Assembly: GCA_965230375.1 (NCBI GenBank)
Contig: CBDDKU010000005.1
Location: forward strand, 40,485-104,484
Origin: CBDDKU01 sp965230375
GTDB lineage: Bacteria > Bacteroidota > Bacteroidia > Flavobacteriales_D > Cryomorphaceae
Reading direction: 5' to 3'
Length of the DNA stretch: 64,000 bases
Both the position numbers and the translations under genes were made by a program. The notes under the pieces were generated by a model, which was not told the origin of the DNA, made no database searches, and was given only the letters and a program-made list of their open reading frames with translations. Positions 1 through 9,210 of this stretch are shown piece by piece (within the stretch, counting starts at the first letter, position 1; every line of letters starts with the position of its first letter).

Positions 1-1
1 T

Positions 2-1624
2 AGCTATGGTCTGTTTAGCAGCTTCAATAGCCTTGAATTCAGCAAGAACAGATCTAAAGTTTACGGGTTCTACCAGTATAAAACTGGAGATGGATGGAGA
101 GAGAATTCCGACTTTGATGTGCACACGGCCCATGTGAATTACCAATTTCAGATTTCAGAAAACTGGGTAGTGAAGGCTGATATCACACACATGGACTACC
201 TTGCGCAGCAGGCTGGTGGATTAACAGATAGACAGTTTGAAAATGATCCCCAAGAATCCTTCCGCGACAGAAACTGGTTTGAAGTAGGTTGGAACCTGGC
301 TTCGGTGAGATTGACTGGAGACCTATCGAAAAACGCATCACTCGATGTTCGAGCTTTCGGACTTCTTGCATCCCGAAAAGCACTGGGATATTTGGGTCCC
401 CCAAACCGTTTTGATGATCCCAACAGCAATAGAGACTTGATCAGTGGAGAATTTGCGAACATTGGATCAGAAGTAAGATACCTTCAACGTTACGACTTGT
501 TTGATAAAAAGTCCATAGCGCTGATAGGTGGCCGTGCCTATAAGGGAACTTCAACTGCCCAGCAAGGTAGCGCGGACTCAACCGCTGATCCCAACTTTGA
601 GTTCATAAAAGAGATACCTGATAAAAGTGACTACGACTTCGAAAACTACAATTACACGCTCTTTGCCGAAAACGTGTTCTACCTTACTGAAAAGATCACC
701 ATAACGCCCGGTTTGAGATATGAGTACATCGAGACTGGTGCTAAAGGAGACTATTTCACTTACACAACCAACATAGTAGGTGACACGCTGGAAGTAAATC
801 AGTTTGATGAAAATCGCTTGCGATCCAGAAATGTAGTACTAGCCGGTTTTGGGTTGAGCTATAAGCCAAATGATTTAGTTGAATTCTACGGAAATGCCTC
901 TCAAAATTACCGAGCGATTAATTACAGCGATATCCGAATAGATAACCCTTCGCTAAGGATCGATCCAAATATTCAAGATGAACGTGGGTTCAACTTTGAC
1001 TTTGGGGCTCGTGGTGGTTCGGAGAAATTTAGATATGATGTAGGGGTATTCTATCTGGGTTATTACGACAGGATTGGGGTCATTCAATTGAGAGACCCGC
1101 AAACATTTCAGTTCTACCGATACCGATCTAACATAGCCGATTCGGATGCTTATGGAACTGAAGTTTACTTGGAGTGGAGTCCATTTCTCGCTAGTGACAG
1201 TGCCACCTGGGGCTTGAGTTTCTTTGGAAATGGATCATATACAGAGGCAAAATACAAGTCGGATGATGATTCGAGTGTAGATGGAAATGAAGTTGAACTG
1301 ACTCCACGGTACACCATACGCGGCGGGATACGCGGGCAGTATAAGCAGCTGGCTATTACTTGGCAAATCAGTCACACCGCCGAGCAATTTACCGATGCCA
1401 CTAATGCTGTAAGTACACCTAACGCCATAAATGGATTGATTCCGGATTACACGGTTATGGATCTATCCATGAAGTACGGTATTGGCAAGTTCACTCTTGA
1501 GGGTGGAGTTAATAACCTGGCAGATGTGCCTTACTTCACACGCAGAGCTGATGGCTATCCTGGACCGGGAATTATTCCTTCAGATGGAATAGGCGGGTAT
1601 TTCACACTCGGCTTTACTCTCTAG
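2..1624 (+). CDS. TonB-dependent receptor, FecA-like (5' end missing)
   Basis: This is the C-terminal 540 residues of an outer-membrane TonB-dependent receptor. The frame is open from base 2, so the plug domain and the start lie upstream of the window. The visible part is a beta-barrel of alternating aromatic and hydrophobic strands (for example ITPGLRYEYIETG and GFGLSYKPNDLVEFYGN). It contains a loop motif, AGGLTDRQFENDPQESFRDR, that I associate with the FecA (ferric dicitrate) branch, and it ends in a final strand (GGYFTLGFTL). Such receptors import iron chelates or other large ligands using TonB energy. The ligand cannot be fixed from this fragment. An internal GTG at 119 is not a plausible start because the barrel continues upstream of it. 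Confidence 0.88.
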   Translation, partial: SYGLFSSFNSLEFSKNRSKVYGFYQYKTGDGWRENSDFDVHTAHVNYQFQISENWVVKADITHMDYLAQQAGGLTDRQFENDPQESFRDRNWFEVGWNLASVRLTGDLSKNASLDVRAFGLLASRKALGYLGPPNRFDDPNSNRDLISGEFANIGSEVRYLQRYDLFDKKSIALIGGRAYKGTSTAQQGSADSTADPNFEFIKEIPDKSDYDFENYNYTLFAENVFYLTEKITITPGLRYEYIETGAKGDYFTYTTNIVGDTLEVNQFDENRLRSRNVVLAGFGLSYKPNDLVEFYGNASQNYRAINYSDIRIDNPSLRIDPNIQDERGFNFDFGARGGSEKFRYDVGVFYLGYYDRIGVIQLRDPQTFQFYRYRSNIADSDAYGTEVYLEWSPFLASDSATWGLSFFGNGSYTEAKYKSDDDSSVDGNEVELTPRYTIRGGIRGQYKQLAITWQISHTAEQFTDATNAVSTPNAINGLIPDYTVMDLSMKYGIGKFTLEGGVNNLADVPYFTRRADGYPGPGIIPSDGIGGYFTLGFTL

Positions 1625-1641
1625 TCTATATATTCACGGCT

Positions 1642-1983
1642 ATGAACACAAAGCCGACAATCTCCTGGGCCGATTTCGAAAAGATCGACATCCGAACAGG
1701 AACAATCATAGACTGTCAACCCTTTCCAAAGGCGCGTAACCCGTCTTTTATTTTAAGTGTTGACTTCGGAGAATTAGGCGTCCTGAAGTCGAGTGCTCAA
1801 ATCACAGAATTGTATTCAATGGAAGATCTGAAGGGAATGCAGGTAATAGCCGTTGTGAATTTTGAACCGAAGCAAATCGCCAACATTAAGAGTCAGTGTC
1901 TGGTGATGGGCGTTTACACAAAAAAAGGAGTCAACGTGCTGACTCCTTCTATAGGGTGCCCAAATGGGCTTCAGGTCGGTTAA
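1642..1983 (+). CDS. csaA: CsaA-like tRNA-binding protein
   Basis: A 113-residue single-domain OB-fold protein of the tRNA_bind family. The N-terminal FEKIDIRTGTI and the central LKSSAQIT...GMQVIAVVNFEPKQIANIKSQCLVMG match CsaA, a dimeric tRNA-binding, chaperone-like protein described in Bacillus and also found in Bacteroidota. Its length is normal for the family. It starts 17 bases after the receptor stop, so it may be co-transcribed with it. Its stop codon abuts the dnaN stop codon on the other strand with no gap. Its last 60 bases therefore also carry the dnaN terminator (1920-1947), so codons for KKGVNVLTP double as an RNA hairpin on the other strand. Confidence 0.88.
   Translation: MNTKPTISWADFEKIDIRTGTIIDCQPFPKARNPSFILSVDFGELGVLKSSAQITELYSMEDLKGMQVIAVVNFEPKQIANIKSQCLVMGVYTKKGVNVLTPSIGCPNGLQVG
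1920..1947 (-). terminator. dnaN terminator inside csaA
   Basis: On the minus strand, an 8-bp perfect stem (AGGAGTCA / TGACTCCT, 6-base loop) is followed directly by seven T. It lies 37 bases past the dnaN stop and wholly inside the convergent csaA coding sequence. Read on the plus strand, the hairpin has no T-run and would not terminate csaA. Confidence 0.8.
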
Positions 1984-3105
1984 TTAGCCGTTGAGCATTA
2001 CCGGCATCACGAGCATCAGGATATCTACTCCTTCATCTGTATCACCAGCAGGAACTAGAATTCCAGCTCTATTAGGCGCGCTCAGGTGCAGTTCTACATC
2101 ATCCTGATCGAGATTATTTAGCATGTCGATTAAGAAGCGAGAGTTGAATCCAATTTCAATATCCTCACCATCGTAACTACATGAAAGACGCTCATTTGCT
2201 TCGTTCGAATAGTCCAGGTCTTCAGCAGAGATCGAAAGTTCGCTACCGCTGATTTTCAATCTTACTTGATGGGTTGTTTTATTCGAGAAAATAGAAACAC
2301 GACGGATTGAACCAAGCAGTGAAGTTCTGTTCACAAGCATGCGGTTCGGGTTATCCTTCGGAATAACTGCTTCGTAGTTCGGGTATTTTCCATCGATCAA
2401 ACGAGCGATAAGCACGTGCTCATCAAAGGAAAGCTTAACGTTGGTCCCGTTAAACTCCATTTCGATATCAGAAGTCGTACTTCCAAGTACTCCCTTCAAT
2501 AGGTTCAAAGGTTTCTTTGGAACGATAAAAGAAGCTGTACTGTCTGCCTTGGCGTCTTTTCGCGTGTAGCGCACTAGCTTATGAGCATCTGTTGCTACAA
2601 AACGCAATCCTTCGCTCGAAAACTCACAAAAGATACCTGACATAACGGGTCTCAAATCATCATTCCCCGTGGCGAAAATCGTTTTCTGAATCGCTTCAGA
2701 AAGGATATCAGCCGAAACGGTTACTTGAGATGCATCTTCCATTTCCGGATTCTTCGGGAATTCATCTGCCGAAAAGCCTGCTAGCTTACTCTTTCCGTAT
2801 GAACTCGATATTTCAACACCTAGAGTCTTTTCGTCAATCGTGAATGTGAGGGGCTGCTCTGGAAGCGTTTTTAAATAATCCAACAACAACTTCGCAGGCA
2901 CGGCTATGGCGCCTTGCTCTTCAGCTTTCACACTTACAGTAGTGATCATGGTAGTTTCCAAATCACTTGCCGAAATCTTAAGAGAGTCCTTGTTTAGCTC
3001 AAACAAGAAATTATCGAGAATTGGCAAGGTATTATTGCTTGCCAAAACGCCACTTACAATTTGCAAGTGCTTCAAAAGATCGGTGCTCGTAACGATAAAT
3101 TTCAT
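1984..3105 (-). CDS. dnaN: DNA polymerase III subunit beta (sliding clamp)
   Basis: A 373-residue beta clamp of normal length. It forms a ring dimer around DNA and tethers the replicative polymerase and repair factors. Family features include the N-terminal MKFIVTSTDLLKHLQIVSGVLASNNTLPIL, the central GKSKLAGFSADEFP, and the C-terminal hydrophobic ILMLVMPVML that shapes the partner-binding pocket. It is the last gene of a minus-strand run gldF-gldG-DUF4340-dnaN, with a 97-base gap before it that holds its own -7 promoter box. No dnaA or DnaA-box cluster is nearby, so this is not evidence of a replication origin. Confidence 0.97.
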   Translation of the reverse strand: MKFIVTSTDLLKHLQIVSGVLASNNTLPILDNFLFELNKDSLKISASDLETTMITTVSVKAEEQGAIAVPAKLLLDYLKTLPEQPLTFTIDEKTLGVEISSSYGKSKLAGFSADEFPKNPEMEDASQVTVSADILSEAIQKTIFATGNDDLRPVMSGIFCEFSSEGLRFVATDAHKLVRYTRKDAKADSTASFIVPKKPLNLLKGVLGSTTSDIEMEFNGTNVKLSFDEHVLIARLIDGKYPNYEAVIPKDNPNRMLVNRTSLLGSIRRVSIFSNKTTHQVRLKISGSELSISAEDLDYSNEANERLSCSYDGEDIEIGFNSRFLIDMLNNLDQDDVELHLSAPNRAGILVPAGDTDEGVDILMLVMPVMLNG

Positions 3106-3143
3106 AATGATCTTACGGTAGTTCTATTTGAATAGATATGCGA

Positions 3144-3151
3144 CAAATATA
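3144..3151 (-). promoter_or_regulatory. Bacteroidota -7 box before dnaN
   Basis: The minus strand reads TATATTTG, an exact match to the Bacteroidota consensus TAnnTTTG, 38 bases before the dnaN ATG. No clear -33 TTG was found at the usual spacing, so this is a one-box match. Confidence 0.4.
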
Positions 3152-3202
3152 AATGAATAAGGTGTAAGGCCTGAACTGTTTTTACTAACAGAAACCACCT
3201 AT

Positions 3203-4228
3203 TTACTCACGAATAAACGCTTGGAGTGGTGCTCTGAATTTGTCCCAAACAAAACGCTGGGCAAGGGCCAATTCACCTTCGTTGGTAGCGGCGTAAATGC
3301 GCTCTATATCAATCTCCGCAGGAGTTTGACCATCTTCGCTCATTTGTCCTTCAGGTGCTTTTTTAGGCCAAAGCTTAATGTGGTGCTCTCCTCCATTGTC
3401 CCGAATGTGGATAATTTGATAAGGCGGCTGCTGCATAATCGAGTCTTCCTGTGCTTCAGAAAGCCCAGTCTTGTAATTTTCGAAAGAAGCCAGTTTAAAG
3501 TTGAGTAAGTAATCCTTCACAAGCGTCGAATCAAAGCTTGCCAATGATTCGCTGCTTCCGAAAGGGAAAAGGTTGATATTGTTTCCACCCGCATAAGTTA
3601 TCTTAAACGACTCACTCTCCGACCCTGGATAAATTACTTCTAATTCTTCGATAGTCAATTCATCATACTTCAGAATAACAACGCTTCGCCACTCATTCTC
3701 ATCCATAAAAAAACGCGTATTGAGCATGCCAATAAATCCTTTCATATCCATAATGAAAGGCTCAGATGACCTTCCGTGCTTTGGAGTCTCGAGAAGCATA
3801 TAGGTCCCTTTCTTATCCATTGTGGCGTGCCCCACGTACCAAGTCTTTATCCACTTCCCTTTTCTGTCGTAGATCTCGACCTTTTTACTCGCACCAGCCA
3901 TTACTCTATTAACTTGCTCTTGCGACTCTTTTGAAACAGGTCTTTGAACGTAAATATTTTTAAACGTCTTGAGCAGTGTTTCAACGGCATCTGGTCTAGC
4001 CGGATACTTATCATTCACTTTCCATTGCTCGCCTTGGTCTCGTGCAATGGTTACCGTTCTTCCTTTAGTGTCGGCAATAAAAATCTTTCCTACTCGGCTC
4101 GTATCCGAAATTTCAAAGGAAGTCTGAGCAGCATGTGATGTACCTACCTTCTTGTTAGAATCAAAGAAGTAAAAGGCAACGGCACCTGCAACCAGGACAA
4201 GTAAAAGTAGTGGAAGAAGTTTTTTCAT
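3203..4228 (-). CDS. DUF4340 membrane-anchored protein
   Basis: A 341-residue protein with one N-terminal membrane segment (residues 3-20, LLPLLLLVLVAGAVAFYFF) and an extracytoplasmic body. The repeated beta-rich blocks, such as GKIFIADTKGRTVTIARDQGEQWKVNDKYPARPDAVETLLKT split into two units, are typical of DUF4340. This family commonly sits beside GldG-type ABC auxiliary proteins. It lies 5 bases after gldG on the same strand, so co-transcription with gldFG is very likely. I infer a role as an accessory of the GldFG ABC system. No catalytic motif is visible. Confidence 0.85.
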   Translation of the reverse strand: MKKLLPLLLLVLVAGAVAFYFFDSNKKVGTSHAAQTSFEISDTSRVGKIFIADTKGRTVTIARDQGEQWKVNDKYPARPDAVETLLKTFKNIYVQRPVSKESQEQVNRVMAGASKKVEIYDRKGKWIKTWYVGHATMDKKGTYMLLETPKHGRSSEPFIMDMKGFIGMLNTRFFMDENEWRSVVILKYDELTIEELEVIYPGSESESFKITYAGGNNINLFPFGSSESLASFDSTLVKDYLLNFKLASFENYKTGLSEAQEDSIMQQPPYQIIHIRDNGGEHHIKLWPKKAPEGQMSEDGQTPAEIDIERIYAATNEGELALAQRFVWDKFRAPLQAFIRE

Positions 4229-4233
4229 GTCAT

Positions 4234-5970
4234 TTATTTGATTTGACGTGCAAACCTTTTACGGCGGATCACCCATTGAAGTGCTCCAAAAAGAATTGTA
4301 ATCGCTATGGGCAAGGCGATATTCAAGGCCTGCCAAAAACCGCCTTGGTTAAGAACCTTTTCATCGTCTAGCTTCCGCAGAATCACACTGCGCGACCGCA
4401 CGTTGATCAGACTGGCATCGCCAAGTAAATAGTTGACTGCATTCAGCAGAAACTCAGAGTTCCCGTAGATTTTGCGCCCCATAATCGGATCAAACCCAAG
4501 CGGTCTAAAACGCGTCCCATCAGGACTCACTTCATTCTTAATCACATCGCCATCAGATACGACAAGCATTCGGGTAAAAGCACTTTTCTCCTTAAACTCA
4601 AGTAGGTTTTCTTCGTAAAACTCAGGTGGAAGCCTGTCTTTAAAGTTTGATCTAAACTCCCCTTCCAGTAGCATGGCTACAGGTTGGTTCGGACGGTTTG
4701 AATTCCCAAAGTCAGGATTTATCGAAACGATGTTTAGACTAACCCTTACTGGCGATTTCATGATTCGCGTATAAGGAGAAGTGGTCATAACCACCTGCTT
4801 CCGCACGCCTGGAGCTGCCACGGTATCTATACTGCTGATGAAATCGGTTAGCACAGGATCGATGTTTGCTGTAATCGGATGGCTGTTGCTTGAAACCAGG
4901 ATAGGCTGAAAATACCACGGAAATAACTCCTGCCGTTCGTTGCCGGGAGGGCCTGTCATAAGCGGAATCATGGCGCAAGTTCGGTCGATCAGTAGATCGC
5001 GATTCAAACGAACTCCATAGTTAAACAAGAGATCATCCAAGTTGACTTTAAGCGGAACAGACATAGCCAAATCAGTCGATTTCAGACTGTCCATTTCCAT
5101 CTGCAACGGGTCGATTAGCCACATGACTTTTCCCCCATTCATCACAAACTGATCGATGATGTACTTGTCTTGCTCGTTATATGGCTCTAGTGGCTTCGCA
5201 ACAATGATGGCGTCATATCTGTTTTGGCGTTTCCCTTGTCCAGCCACATTCCGACTCAAAGCATCCACCATTCCAGCTATTTCGATTCGCTCTACATCGT
5301 AGTACTTTAGAAGCTCATTTTCGAAATCCCGCACTTGCATAGACTCCAGCTCTCCATGACCTTCGATAAAGGCAACTTTGGGCCTTTCGCTCTGCTTTAC
5401 CTGATGAATCGCGTTTACAAAAGCATACTCGAGATTATTGATGGTGCGGTTTATCATTTCAGCATCGGTCACTCGCTGCTGATTCTGCAAAATTTGTAGC
5501 GGCACTTCCTTTCCTTGGTAAGAAATCAAGGCACCGGGAAAGACAATTTTCTCACTCACCCCATCTTGCTCACGAATTTGAAGAGCAGTGTACTGCAAGC
5601 CCTTTTTGACCAACTCACCGTACATTTCTTCACGAGACTTCTGGTCGGGAGCTTCGCTTGGATTAATAAATTCGTACTGAATATTATCACCAGCGTAGGC
5701 ACGCATTTCATCTAGCTTCTCTCTGATGGATTGGCTCAATCGCTGGTAATCGGCGGGGAAGTCTCCGGCTAAAAACACCTTCACATAAACCACATCATCC
5801 AAGTCTTCTACCATTCGAATGGTGGTTGGAGTCAAAGTGTGGCGTTTCTCTTCAGTCAAATCAAATCGAGCGAAAACAAACTGGCTGATATAGCCGAGAA
5901 GGATAAAAAATAGAACACCCAGTATGGCTTCGATCCCGGCCTTTGATTTATATGTTCTCACTTTCCCCAT
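4234..5970 (-). CDS. gldG: Gliding motility ABC auxiliary protein GldG
   Basis: A 578-residue protein with an N-terminal membrane segment (about residues 13-33), a large periplasmic ABC_transp_aux (IFT52/DUF4350-like) domain, and a C-terminal membrane helix (about 547-567) followed by RRKRF. Motifs VAFIEGHGE and MWLIDPLQMEMDSL are characteristic of GldG. In Flavobacterium johnsoniae, GldG works with GldA (ATPase) and GldF (permease) in an ABC complex linked to gliding. Its ATG shares one base with the gldF stop (TAATG), implying translational coupling. gldA is not in the window. Confidence 0.93.
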   Translation of the reverse strand: MGKVRTYKSKAGIEAILGVLFFILLGYISQFVFARFDLTEEKRHTLTPTTIRMVEDLDDVVYVKVFLAGDFPADYQRLSQSIREKLDEMRAYAGDNIQYEFINPSEAPDQKSREEMYGELVKKGLQYTALQIREQDGVSEKIVFPGALISYQGKEVPLQILQNQQRVTDAEMINRTINNLEYAFVNAIHQVKQSERPKVAFIEGHGELESMQVRDFENELLKYYDVERIEIAGMVDALSRNVAGQGKRQNRYDAIIVAKPLEPYNEQDKYIIDQFVMNGGKVMWLIDPLQMEMDSLKSTDLAMSVPLKVNLDDLLFNYGVRLNRDLLIDRTCAMIPLMTGPPGNERQELFPWYFQPILVSSNSHPITANIDPVLTDFISSIDTVAAPGVRKQVVMTTSPYTRIMKSPVRVSLNIVSINPDFGNSNRPNQPVAMLLEGEFRSNFKDRLPPEFYEENLLEFKEKSAFTRMLVVSDGDVIKNEVSPDGTRFRPLGFDPIMGRKIYGNSEFLLNAVNYLLGDASLINVRSRSVILRKLDDEKVLNQGGFWQALNIALPIAITILFGALQWVIRRKRFARQIK

Positions 5971-6701
5971 TACCCTCTAAGCTTTTGAAGTGTGGCTCTG
6001 GTGAGCGTCAGAAAAATCCCAGAAACAGAAATGAAGTAGATAACGTCACGGGTATCGATTACACCGCGGCTCATGGAGTCGTAGTGCTCGGCAATACCTA
6101 TTTGTTGAATAACGCGATCGAATGAACCAAATAGATCGAATGATGCGAGTTGATCTAAGCCATTGTAGCAAATGAAGCACAAGAATGCGGCGAGAATAAA
6201 GGCCACAACCTGATTATCGCTCACCGAAGATGCAAAAATGCCAATCCCTGTAAATCCCGCTCCAAGAAACAGTAGTCCCAAATAAGACCCCCAGGTTCCA
6301 CCGTGATCGATGTTGCCAACGGGATTTCCCAATTCGATCAAACTGTAGTAGTAAATGAGCGTAGGTAGCAGCGCCAAAACCAAAAGCCCTACGCCTGCCA
6401 GGTATTTGGCAAAAACGATCTGAAAATCGGTTAGCGGTCTGGTGAAAAGCAGTTCAAGAGTTCCCGTTCTTCTCTCTTCCGAAAAGCTGCGCATGGTAAT
6501 GGCAGGAATCAGAAACATAAACACCCATGGAGCTACATAAAAAAGAGTATCCATCGTTGCGTAGCCTTGATCTAGAACGTGAAGGTTTCCATGGAAACCC
6601 CACATAAATAAGCCTGTAAGCAAAAGAAACACAGCGATGACGATGTAGCCAATCACTGAACTCAAAAAACCATTAATCTCTTTCAGAAAGAGAGCCCGCA
6701 T
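5970..6701 (-). CDS. gldF: Gliding motility ABC permease GldF
   Basis: A 243-residue ABC-2 type permease with about six membrane helices. The first follows MRALFLKEINGFLSS, and the signature MRSFSEERRTGTLELLFTRP lies after the second helix, as in GldF and NosY-type permeases. It is the first gene of the gldF-gldG-DUF4340-dnaN block. Together with the GldA ATPase encoded elsewhere it should form the membrane channel of the Gld ABC complex. The gene order gldF-gldG-(DUF4340)-dnaN is, as far as I recall, conserved in Flavobacteriia. This supports the assignment over a generic ABC-2 permease. Confidence 0.93.
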   Translation of the reverse strand: MRALFLKEINGFLSSVIGYIVIAVFLLLTGLFMWGFHGNLHVLDQGYATMDTLFYVAPWVFMFLIPAITMRSFSEERRTGTLELLFTRPLTDFQIVFAKYLAGVGLLVLALLPTLIYYYSLIELGNPVGNIDHGGTWGSYLGLLFLGAGFTGIGIFASSVSDNQVVAFILAAFLCFICYNGLDQLASFDLFGSFDRVIQQIGIAEHYDSMSRGVIDTRDVIYFISVSGIFLTLTRATLQKLRG

Positions 6702-6814
6702 AGAATGATAAAATTAAAGCCGATAAAGATACACTTTTTGAAAGGGTCTAAATTGGTTCAATGCCCTTGTTTTACGAGCGGTTGAATGTGGAAATCATCG
6801 AAGTGAAACGCGGC

Positions 6815-7111
6815 TTAGTCCAAAACGATGAAATGCTCTGAAGACCACGCTCTTGCTTTTTCTGAAAACATGGGTTTAATTGACTTCCAAAACTTCTGGA
6901 ACACTTCTGAATCGCGATAATCGTTTAAGTCTTTTTCACTATCCCAGTAGCTGTAAGTCGTTACCCTAGCCTTTTTGTGAATGCCGAACATGATCTCCAA
7001 CCGGCTACAGCCCGGCATACTTCTCACCTTTGGTGCTACTTCTTTCAGAAGTTGCTTGGCCACATCGATTTGATGGGCTTGAATTTGCAGCTCAACTATT
7101 CGTGTAATCAT
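6815..7111 (-). CDS. Antibiotic biosynthesis monooxygenase (ABM) fold protein
   Basis: A 98-residue protein with the dimeric ferredoxin-like ABM fold: strand ITRIVELQIQ, helix VAKQLLKEVAPKVRSMPGC, strand RLEIMFGIHKKARVTTYSYWDSEKDLNDYRDSEVF. The pattern Y-S-Y-W-D-S-E and the MPGC turn are typical of this superfamily. It includes quinol oxygenases, heme-degrading enzymes and many proteins of unknown substrate. It stands alone between gldF and the divergent uvrB, so context gives no hint of a substrate. Confidence 0.75.
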   Translation of the reverse strand: MITRIVELQIQAHQIDVAKQLLKEVAPKVRSMPGCSRLEIMFGIHKKARVTTYSYWDSEKDLNDYRDSEVFQKFWKSIKPMFSEKARAWSSEHFIVLD

Positions 7112-7184
7112 GCTGCTAAATTAGCAATTGAATCGCGCATGTCATGAATTGAAAATCAATAAGAATTCGCGTCCAGATAAATCC

Positions 7185-7192
7185 TAGTTTTG
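7185..7192 (+). promoter_or_regulatory. -7 box before uvrB
   Basis: TAGTTTTG matches TAnnTTTG exactly and ends 7 bases before the uvrB ATG. Transcription would start at or next to the start codon, giving a leaderless or nearly leaderless mRNA. No matching -33 box is evident. I saw no SOS-box-like palindrome. Confidence 0.35.
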
Positions 7193-7199
7193 TTGTTAA

Positions 7200-9209
7200 A
7201 TGGAATTTAAACTCACATCATCTTTTAAGCCAACTGGTGATCAACCCGAGGCCATTCGCCAACTCGTAGAAGGCGTCCTTTCAGGACAAAGAGCTCAGAC
7301 TTTGCTCGGTGTCACAGGGTCTGGAAAGACCTTTACGGTAGCCAATGTGGTGCAAGAACTCGGCAGACCGACGCTGATTCTGTCTCACAACAAGACATTG
7401 GCGGCGCAACTCTATAGTGAGTTTAAAACCTTCTTTCCAGAAAATTTGGTGGAGTACTTTGTGTCTTATTACGATTACTATCAACCAGAAGCGTACCTGC
7501 CCGCATCTAACACCTATATCGAAAAGGATTTAGGTATAAACGATGAAATTGAAAAGTTGAGATTGCGGGCTACATCCGCTCTGCTTTCGGGCCGGAGAGA
7601 TGTCATTGTCGTGGCATCGGTTTCCTGTATTTACGGTATCGGTAACCCAACGGAATTTCACAAGAGTGTGATCCCGTTGGAAGTGGGCCAGCTGGTTGCA
7701 AGAAATACGCTATTGCACATGTTAGTAGCCAGTTTGTATTCAAGAAACGACTTTGATCTGGATCGAGGTAAATTCCGGGTGAAAGGAGACATCGTTGACA
7801 TATACCTGGCCTACGCCGACCATTGCATCCGTATCGAGTTTTTCGGTGATGAAATAGACGCCATCAGCAGTTTCGATCCCCAGTCTGGAAAGACCATTGT
7901 CGACTTTGAACGAATCAACATCTACCCAGCAAACCTTTTTGTGACAACTAAAGAAACCTTGAATCAGGCTATTTGGGAGATTCAGCAAGACATGGTGGAG
8001 CAGGTTGAATACTTCAAAGATCAAGGACAACTACTGGAAGCTCAGCGCATCGAAGAACGCACCACTCACGACTTGGAAATGATGCGTGAACTGGGCTATT
8101 GCTCTGGGATAGAAAATTACTCCCGCTATTTTGATCGCCGTCAAGCTGGTCAACGACCATTCTGCTTACTCGACTATTTTCCCGAAGATTATCTCATGGT
8201 AATTGATGAAAGCCACGTGACAGTATCGCAAGTGCGAGCTATGTATGGCGGTGACCGATCTCGAAAGGTAAACTTGGTGGACTATGGATTCAGGCTACCC
8301 GCCGCCCTTGACAATAGGCCCTTGAAATTCGAAGAGTTTGAATCGCTTACAGGCCAGACCTTGTACGTAAGCGCTACACCTGCTGATTTTGAACTGGAGC
8401 GCTCCGAAGGTATCATTGTCGAGCAGGTCATCAGACCCACTGGGCTGCTCGATCCGATTATTGAAGTAAGACCGAGCCTGAATCAGATTGACGACCTGCT
8501 TGAAGAAATAAATATTCGCACCAAGCGAAACGAACGAACACTCGTCACGACTCTGACTAAGCGGATGGCTGAAGAGCTCCAGCTTTTTCTTGAAAAAGTC
8601 GGGATCAAGTGTAGCTATATTCACAGCGATGTTGACACTCTAGATCGTGTCAATATCATCAACGCCTTACGCGAAGGTGTATACGACGTTTTGATCGGTG
8701 TGAACTTGCTGCGAGAAGGCTTGGATCTGCCTGAAGTTTCTCTTGTCGCCATTCTCGATGCTGACAAAGAAGGGTTTCTGCGCTCTGAACGAAGCCTAGT
8801 GCAAACAGTAGGTAGAGCTGCTCGTAACGTGAACGGAATGGTTATTATGTACGCTGATCAGGTGACCAATAGCATGCAAAAAACCATCGACGAGACCGAG
8901 CGCAGGCGCATCAAACAAATGAATTACAACCAGGAAAACGGAATTACACCGACTCAAATTGTCAAGGCCAAAGGAAGTGCAATTGTTACATCTGGATCAG
9001 GGACCGAAGCAAGACCCTACACAGAGCCAGAGCCAAATTCAATCGCAGCCGACCCTGTGATGCAATACATGAAGCAAGAAGATTTGGAGAAATCCATCGA
9101 TGCAACACGAAAAAAAATGAAGAAAGCGGCCAAAGACCAGGACTTTATGGAAGCCGCTCGCCTACGCGACGAATTGTTCTCTTTACAGAAATTGGTAGAA
9201 GAGAAATAG
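7200..9209 (+). CDS. uvrB: Excinuclease ABC subunit B
   Basis: A 669-residue UvrB of normal length. It is the damage-verifying helicase of nucleotide excision repair. Walker A is GVTGSGKT at residues 37-44, the strand-opening beta-hairpin has YYDYYQPEAYLP near residue 95, and the DEAD-type box DESH is near residue 336. The C-terminal helicase motifs VGVNLLREGLDLPE and QTVGRAARN are present. A C-terminal UVR domain near residues 627-662 (EDLEKSIDATRKKMKKAAKDQ) recruits UvrC. It is monocistronic and convergent with fabH one base after its stop. Confidence 0.98.
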   Translation: MEFKLTSSFKPTGDQPEAIRQLVEGVLSGQRAQTLLGVTGSGKTFTVANVVQELGRPTLILSHNKTLAAQLYSEFKTFFPENLVEYFVSYYDYYQPEAYLPASNTYIEKDLGINDEIEKLRLRATSALLSGRRDVIVVASVSCIYGIGNPTEFHKSVIPLEVGQLVARNTLLHMLVASLYSRNDFDLDRGKFRVKGDIVDIYLAYADHCIRIEFFGDEIDAISSFDPQSGKTIVDFERINIYPANLFVTTKETLNQAIWEIQQDMVEQVEYFKDQGQLLEAQRIEERTTHDLEMMRELGYCSGIENYSRYFDRRQAGQRPFCLLDYFPEDYLMVIDESHVTVSQVRAMYGGDRSRKVNLVDYGFRLPAALDNRPLKFEEFESLTGQTLYVSATPADFELERSEGIIVEQVIRPTGLLDPIIEVRPSLNQIDDLLEEINIRTKRNERTLVTTLTKRMAEELQLFLEKVGIKCSYIHSDVDTLDRVNIINALREGVYDVLIGVNLLREGLDLPEVSLVAILDADKEGFLRSERSLVQTVGRAARNVNGMVIMYADQVTNSMQKTIDETERRRIKQMNYNQENGITPTQIVKAKGSAIVTSGSGTEARPYTEPEPNSIAADPVMQYMKQEDLEKSIDATRKKMKKAAKDQDFMEAARLRDELFSLQKLVEEK

Positions 9210-9210
9210 T

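Noticed and set aside
1984..3105. Replication origin near dnaN
   Set aside because: No dnaA, DnaA-box cluster or AT-rich unwinding region is visible. In Bacteroidota dnaN is often far from oriC.
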